Positions 14,757 through 17,659 of a stretch of 17,659 nucleotides of DNA are shown piece by piece. Positions within the stretch are counted from its first letter, which is position 1; the number at the start of each line of letters is the position of its first letter. Source of the stretch: CAVVXX01 sp052389895 (GTDB taxonomy: Bacteria > Pseudomonadota > Alphaproteobacteria > Micropepsales > Micropepsaceae). A program made the translations under genes and the position numbers. The notes below the pieces were generated by a model that saw only the letters and a program-made list of their open reading frames with translations, ran no database searches and was not told where the DNA came from. The stretch is taken from positions 1 to 17,659 of the forward strand of contig JBQTHM010000042.1 of assembly GCA_052389895.1 (NCBI GenBank), in the 5' to 3' direction.

Positions 14757-14766
14757 AAATGCGCCG

Positions 14767-14881
14767 CCCCCTCAGTCCGCTCCCGCCATCGCCAAAGCTT
14801 CGGCGGGTTACGAGGCCCGTCCGCCGAAGCTGCGTGGCAGCGAAGCCGGATCGCGGACAGCTCCCCCAGAGGGGGAGCATG
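14767..14881. repeat. Palindromic repeat B, copy 1, with embedded GCCGAAGC-type repeat
   Basis: Begins CCCCCTCAGTC (14767-14777) and ends GACAG plus a perfect hairpin GCTCCCCC-AGA-GGGGGAGC (14860-14878). Both ends are shared with copy 2 at 16031-16094. Inside is an extra hairpin GCTTCGGCGG (14797-14806)/CCGCCGAAGC (14821-14830). Positions 14818-14858 match the complement of 7393-7433 in 34 of 41 bases. Confidence 0.8.
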
Positions 14882-14893
14882 AAAGTTACAATC

Positions 14894-15280
14894 ATGACCT
14901 ATCAATTCCTGCGTTTCGCCGCTGTCGGCGCGGCTGGATTTCTTGTGGATGCGGCCGTGCTGGCGCTGGGCCTGCATCTGATCGGCCTCGACAAGTATCT
15001 CGCGCGGCTGATTTCCTTTCTCTGCGCGGCCACGTTTACCTGGGCGATGAACCGGCGTTTCACCTTCGCGCAGGCGGCGTCGCAGGAACGCACGAGCGAA
15101 TGGGCGCGCTTCGTGGCCGTCAACGGCGCGGGCGGGATGATCAATTACGGAACCTATGCCGCGCTGGTGACCTTTGCCGCGGCGCCTTTCGCCAATCCGT
15201 TCGCGGCACTTGCCTTCGGATCGCTGGCGGGGCTCCTGTTCAACTTCTTCGGCTCCAAATTCCTGGTCTTCCGCGCATGA
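14894..15280 (+). CDS. GtrA-like membrane protein, putative polyprenyl-phosphate-sugar flippase
   Basis: 128 residues with four hydrophobic segments (about 6-28, 31-49, 73-95, 99-120) and the GtrA-family signatures FLRFAAVGAAGFLVDAAVL at the start, FTWAMNRRFTF in the middle, and FNFFGSKFLVF at the end. Members move or position a lipid-linked sugar across the membrane, together with a GtrB-type GT2, here immediately upstream. The ATG at 14894 fits family N-termini; an ATG at 14879 at the repeat edge is possible. Stop and next start overlap as ATGA. Confidence 0.9.
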   Translation: MTYQFLRFAAVGAAGFLVDAAVLALGLHLIGLDKYLARLISFLCAATFTWAMNRRFTFAQAASQERTSEWARFVAVNGAGGMINYGTYAALVTFAAAPFANPFAALAFGSLAGLLFNFFGSKFLVFRA

Positions 15281-16026
15281 GCGAGTTCGTTTCCAACGGG
15301 GGCGTGTGCATCGCCTATGAGACCCTGGGCGAGGGTGCGCCCGTACTGCTCGTGCACGGCTTCGCCTCGAACCGCGAAATCAATTGGCGCAAGCCTGGCT
15401 GGTACGAATGGCTGACGCGCGCGGGAAGGCGCGTGATCGCGATGGACAACCGGGGCCATGGCGAGAGCGACAAGCCGCACGACATCCAATTCTACGACGA
15501 GGGCCTGATGGCCGGCGACGCGCTGGCCGTGCTCAATGCACTCAAGATTTCCTCCTGCGACATGGTGGGTTATTCGATGGGCGCCTATCTGCTCATCCGT
15601 TTGATGCACGATCATCCCGCGCGCGTGGCCCGCGCGGTGCTGGGGGGCGTCGGCGGCACCTATTTCGGCTTCTGGGACAAGCGGGCGAAGAAGATCGCCG
15701 ATGCCATGCTAGCGAAGGATCCCGCCGAAATCACTGACCCCATGGCGCAAGAATTCCGCCGCTTCGCCGAGCGCGCGGGCGACGACCTCGAGGCGATGGC
15801 CGCGTGCATCCAGCGGCCGCGCATTACCTTCACCATGGAGGAGCTGAAGGCGATCACGACCCCGGTTCTGATCGTCTGCGGCGAGAACGACGAGATGGCG
15901 GGGCCGCCCGAACGCCTGGCGCGCGTCTTCGCCAATGCGCGCCTCGAAATCGTGGCCGGGCGCGACCACCAGCGCACCGTGGGCGACCCCGTCTTCAAGC
16001 AGGCGGCGGTGGAATTTCTTCGATGA
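15277..16026 (+). CDS. Alpha/beta-fold hydrolase
   Basis: 249 residues with a complete catalytic triad: nucleophile in GYSMGAY (S100), acid in CGENDEMAG (D205), and H231 in GRDHQRT. HGFAS at 27-31 supplies the oxyanion-hole region, and DNRGHGES (57-64) is typical of esterase/epoxide-hydrolase-like members. There is no signal peptide, so it is cytoplasmic. The start ATG at 15277 overlaps the gtrA-like stop by 4 nt (ATGA), meaning translational coupling. The substrate is unknown; coupling with a sugar-lipid module could mean removal of an acyl or ester group, but this is only a guess. Confidence 0.9.
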   Translation: MSEFVSNGGVCIAYETLGEGAPVLLVHGFASNREINWRKPGWYEWLTRAGRRVIAMDNRGHGESDKPHDIQFYDEGLMAGDALAVLNALKISSCDMVGYSMGAYLLIRLMHDHPARVARAVLGGVGGTYFGFWDKRAKKIADAMLAKDPAEITDPMAQEFRRFAERAGDDLEAMAACIQRPRITFTMEELKAITTPVLIVCGENDEMAGPPERLARVFANARLEIVAGRDHQRTVGDPVFKQAAVEFLR

Positions 16027-16030
16027 CGAG

Positions 16031-16094
16031 CCCCCTCAGTCCTCCTCCGCTCCGTCGGAACTACGGAGGACAGCTCCCCCAGTGGGGGAGCATG
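16031..16094. repeat. Palindromic repeat B, copy 2
   Basis: CCCCCTCAGTC (16031-16041), then a core in which GTCCTCC pairs with GGAGGAC, then GACAG and the hairpin GCTCCCCC-AGT-GGGGGAGC (16073-16091). The ends match copy 1; the core does not. It starts 4 nt after the hydrolase stop and could serve as its terminator. Confidence 0.8.
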
Positions 16095-16100
16095 CCGCTC

Positions 16101-16154
16101 TTCATCCTCCCCCTTTGGGGGAGGTGTGCGCGAAGCGCGCGGAGGGGGCATTCC
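16101..16154. repeat. Palindromic repeat A, copy 2
   Basis: TTCATCCTCC, a perfect CCTCCCCC-TTT-GGGGGAGG hairpin (16106-16124), GTGT, a core hairpin GCGCG-AAG-CGCGC (16128-16140), then GGAGGGGGC and ATTCC. Here B precedes A, whereas at 14702-14881 A precedes B. Confidence 0.8.
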
Positions 16155-16198
16155 AGTCCAAACACGGGTAAGATTGCCTACTTTGCAGAGACACGCGC

Positions 16199-17398
16199 AT
16201 GAACCTTCCCCATAAAGAAACGGCCGTATTCGACTGGGCCGATCCGTTGCTGCTCGATGGCGAGCTTTCCGAGGACGAGCGCATCGTGCGCGACAACGCG
16301 CGGCGCTTCTGCCAGGAAAAGCTGATGCCCCGAGTGCGCGAGGGTTTCCGCAACGAAACCTTCGATCGCGCCGTCATGCGCGAGATGGGAGAGGTGGGTT
16401 TCCTGGGCTCGACGCTGCCCGAAACCTACGGCTGCGCCGGCCTCAACCATGTCTGCTACGGGTTAGTGGCGCGTGAAGTGGAGCGCATCGATTCCGCCTA
16501 TCGTTCGGCGATGAGCGTGCAGAGCTCGCTCGTCATGCACCCCATCTGCGCCTATGGCACGGAAGAGCAGCGCAAAAAATATCTGCCCAAACTGGCCAGC
16601 GGCGAGCTGATCGGCTGTTTCGGCCTCACCGAGCCCGATCACGGCTCCGATCCCGGTTCGATGACAACGCGCGCAACAAAAGCGCCGGGCGGCTTCCGGC
16701 TTTCCGGCGCCAAGTCATGGATCACCAACAGCCCGATTGCCGATGTAGCCGTGGTGTGGGCGAAGCTGGCGGACGACAACGGCGCCATCCGCGGCTTTGT
16801 GATCGAGCGTGGCGCCAAGGGGTTTTCCACCCCCAAGATCGAGGGCAAGTTTTCACTGCGCGCTTCGCCCACCGGCGAGATTGTGCTGGAGGATTGCCTC
16901 GTTCCCGAAGCCGCGCTGCTGCCCAATGTGAAGGGACTGGCGGGGCCGTTCGGCTGCCTCAACAAGGCGCGCTACGGCATCGCCTGGGGCGTGATCGGCG
17001 CAGCCGAGTTCTGCTGGCATGCGGCGCGCCAATATGTCCTTGACCGCAGTCAGTTCGGCCGCCCGCTCGCCGCCAACCAGCTCATCCAGAAAAAGCTGGC
17101 GGATATGCAGACGGAAATCACCCTGGGCCTGCAAGGGGTGTTGCGCTTGGGACGGCTGATGGACGAAGGGCTGGCCGCGCCGGAAGCGATTTCGCTCATG
17201 AAGCGCAACAATTGCGGCAAGGCGCTGGAGATCGCGAGGGCCGCGCGCGACATGCACGGCGCCAACGGCGTGGCCGACGAGTACCACGTCATCCGCCACG
17301 TGCTGAATCTCGAAGCCGTAAACACCTACGAAGGCACGCACGACATCCACGCGCTGATTCTGGGCCGCGCGCAGACGGGCATTCAGGCGTTCAATTGA
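16199..17398 (+). CDS. gcdH: Glutaryl-CoA dehydrogenase (acyl-CoA dehydrogenase family)
   Basis: 399 residues, normal length. FAD-dependent oxidative decarboxylation of glutaryl-CoA to crotonyl-CoA, in lysine, tryptophan and aromatic compound breakdown. Visible features: YRSAMSVQSSLVMHPI and GCFGLTEPDHGSDPGSM (substrate and flavin contacts), WITNSPIADV, SLRASPTGEI, RSQFGRPLAANQLIQKKLAD, and the catalytic Glu in TYEGTHDIHALILGR (E378). SLRAS and the end GRAQTGIQAF are as I remember for glutaryl-CoA dehydrogenases rather than other acyl-CoA dehydrogenases. The ATG at 16199 starts 44 nt after repeat A copy 2 with only a weak AGAG upstream. No pathway partners are in the window. Confidence 0.93.
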   Translation: MNLPHKETAVFDWADPLLLDGELSEDERIVRDNARRFCQEKLMPRVREGFRNETFDRAVMREMGEVGFLGSTLPETYGCAGLNHVCYGLVAREVERIDSAYRSAMSVQSSLVMHPICAYGTEEQRKKYLPKLASGELIGCFGLTEPDHGSDPGSMTTRATKAPGGFRLSGAKSWITNSPIADVAVVWAKLADDNGAIRGFVIERGAKGFSTPKIEGKFSLRASPTGEIVLEDCLVPEAALLPNVKGLAGPFGCLNKARYGIAWGVIGAAEFCWHAARQYVLDRSQFGRPLAANQLIQKKLADMQTEITLGLQGVLRLGRLMDEGLAAPEAISLMKRNNCGKALEIARAARDMHGANGVADEYHVIRHVLNLEAVNTYEGTHDIHALILGRAQTGIQAFN

Positions 17399-17414
17399 TT
17401 GAAAATGTCAGACT

Positions 17415-17561
17415 CCGACCCTCCCCTTGAGGGAGGGTCGGAATTTGTGAGCGCATAAGCGCGAACAAATTTCGGGGAGGGGTCAATCCGCCGAACACCC
17501 CTCCCCGAAATCGTTTCTCACTTCGCTCGAAACGATTTCGACCCTCCCTCAAGGGGAGGGT
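17415..17561. repeat. Nested palindromic repeat after gcdH
   Basis: Five stems in a row. CCGACCCTCCC/GGGAGGGTCGG (17415-17441); AATTTGT/ACAAATT (17442-17471) with GCGC/GCGC inside; a perfect 14-bp stem TTTCGGGGAGGGGT/ACCCCTCCCCGAAA (17470-17510); AAATCGTTTC/GAAACGATTT (17508-17538); ACCCTCCC/GGGAGGGT (17541-17561). The first and last blocks (17419-17440 and 17539-17560) are also exact 22-nt inverted repeats of each other. It lies between convergent genes and may stop transcription both ways. Confidence 0.85.
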
Positions 17562-17602
17562 GGGTTCTTGATCGAAGAAACTCCGCAAAACCGAGGGTGC
17601 GT

Positions 17603-17659
17603 TCAGGCCAGAACTTCGCTGCGGATGGAGAGAGCGGGGAGAAGGCGCAGCAGCGTGGC
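17603..17659 (-). CDS. Possible C-terminal end of a minus-strand gene (partial)
   Basis: An open minus-strand frame runs from the window edge to a TGA at 17605-17603, encoding ATLLRLLPALSIRSEVLA. It would converge on gcdH with the palindromic repeat between them. Only 18 residues are visible, so the product is unknown and it could be chance. Confidence 0.3.
   Translation of the reverse strand, partial: ATLLRLLPALSIRSEVLA

Noticed and set aside
17391..17588. A 65-residue minus-strand frame (MRSFFDQEPTLPLREGRNRF...)
   Set aside because: It lies entirely on the nested palindromic repeat; such peptides are often annotated from repeats but are unlikely to be genes.
1..17659. tRNA, rRNA, CRISPR array or known riboswitch
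   Set aside because: I found no cloverleaf-like stretch in the gaps, no regularly spaced direct repeats, and no recognisable riboswitch core. A covariance-model scan could not be run.

Overview
This window looks like a chromosomal segment of a high-GC alphaproteobacterium. The pointers are a gene-transfer-agent type terminase, DUF1491- and DUF5330-like small proteins, a FixK/FNR-type anaerobox and several families of GC-rich palindromic repeats. The order cannot be fixed from sequence alone. There are no rRNA genes, no tRNA genes that I could recognise, no CRISPR array and no transposase.

Layout. Positions 1-1207 (minus strand) hold the start of a gene transfer agent (GTA) or phage head cluster: the N-terminal 299 residues of the large terminase, preceded by a small overlapping ORF in the small-terminase position. 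A divergent gap (1208-1597) leads to a class A penicillin-binding protein (1598-3814, plus). Positions 3828-5443 are a minus-strand run: a CPBP-type membrane protein lacking its histidines, a two-helix membrane protein, and a secreted Met-rich protein with an anaerobox promoter. Next, on plus, come an ornithine decarboxylase-type enzyme (5640-6833) and a small DUF2336-like protein. Convergent to these is prfC (release factor 3, minus), with a GIY-YIG nuclease unit inserted just upstream of it. Positions 9816-12102 carry small membrane, lipoprotein and DUF genes. Positions 12189-15280 carry a three-part polyprenol-phosphate sugar module (GT-C transferase, GT2 transferase, GtrA flippase-like protein), translationally joined to an alpha/beta hydrolase. 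Glutaryl-CoA dehydrogenase (16199-17398) and a nested palindromic repeat follow, then what may be the tail of a minus-strand gene.

Most notable observations. (1) A low-GC GIY-YIG gene is enclosed by two inverted repeats whose 19-nt outer arms are identical and whose palindromic cores differ in sequence but both still fold. This looks like a mini mobile unit, or a REP-type repeat paired with its own nuclease. (2) Other palindromic families (7393-7575, 14702-14881, 16031-16154, 17415-17561) show the same kind of architecture; two occur as adjacent pairs in opposite order on either side of the gtrA-hydrolase genes. (3) The Met-rich gene has a textbook class II FNR/FixK promoter spacing. (4) The putative small terminase has a canonical A AAA AAA slippery heptamer just after a plausible ATG in the wrong frame, with an intrinsic terminator directly upstream.
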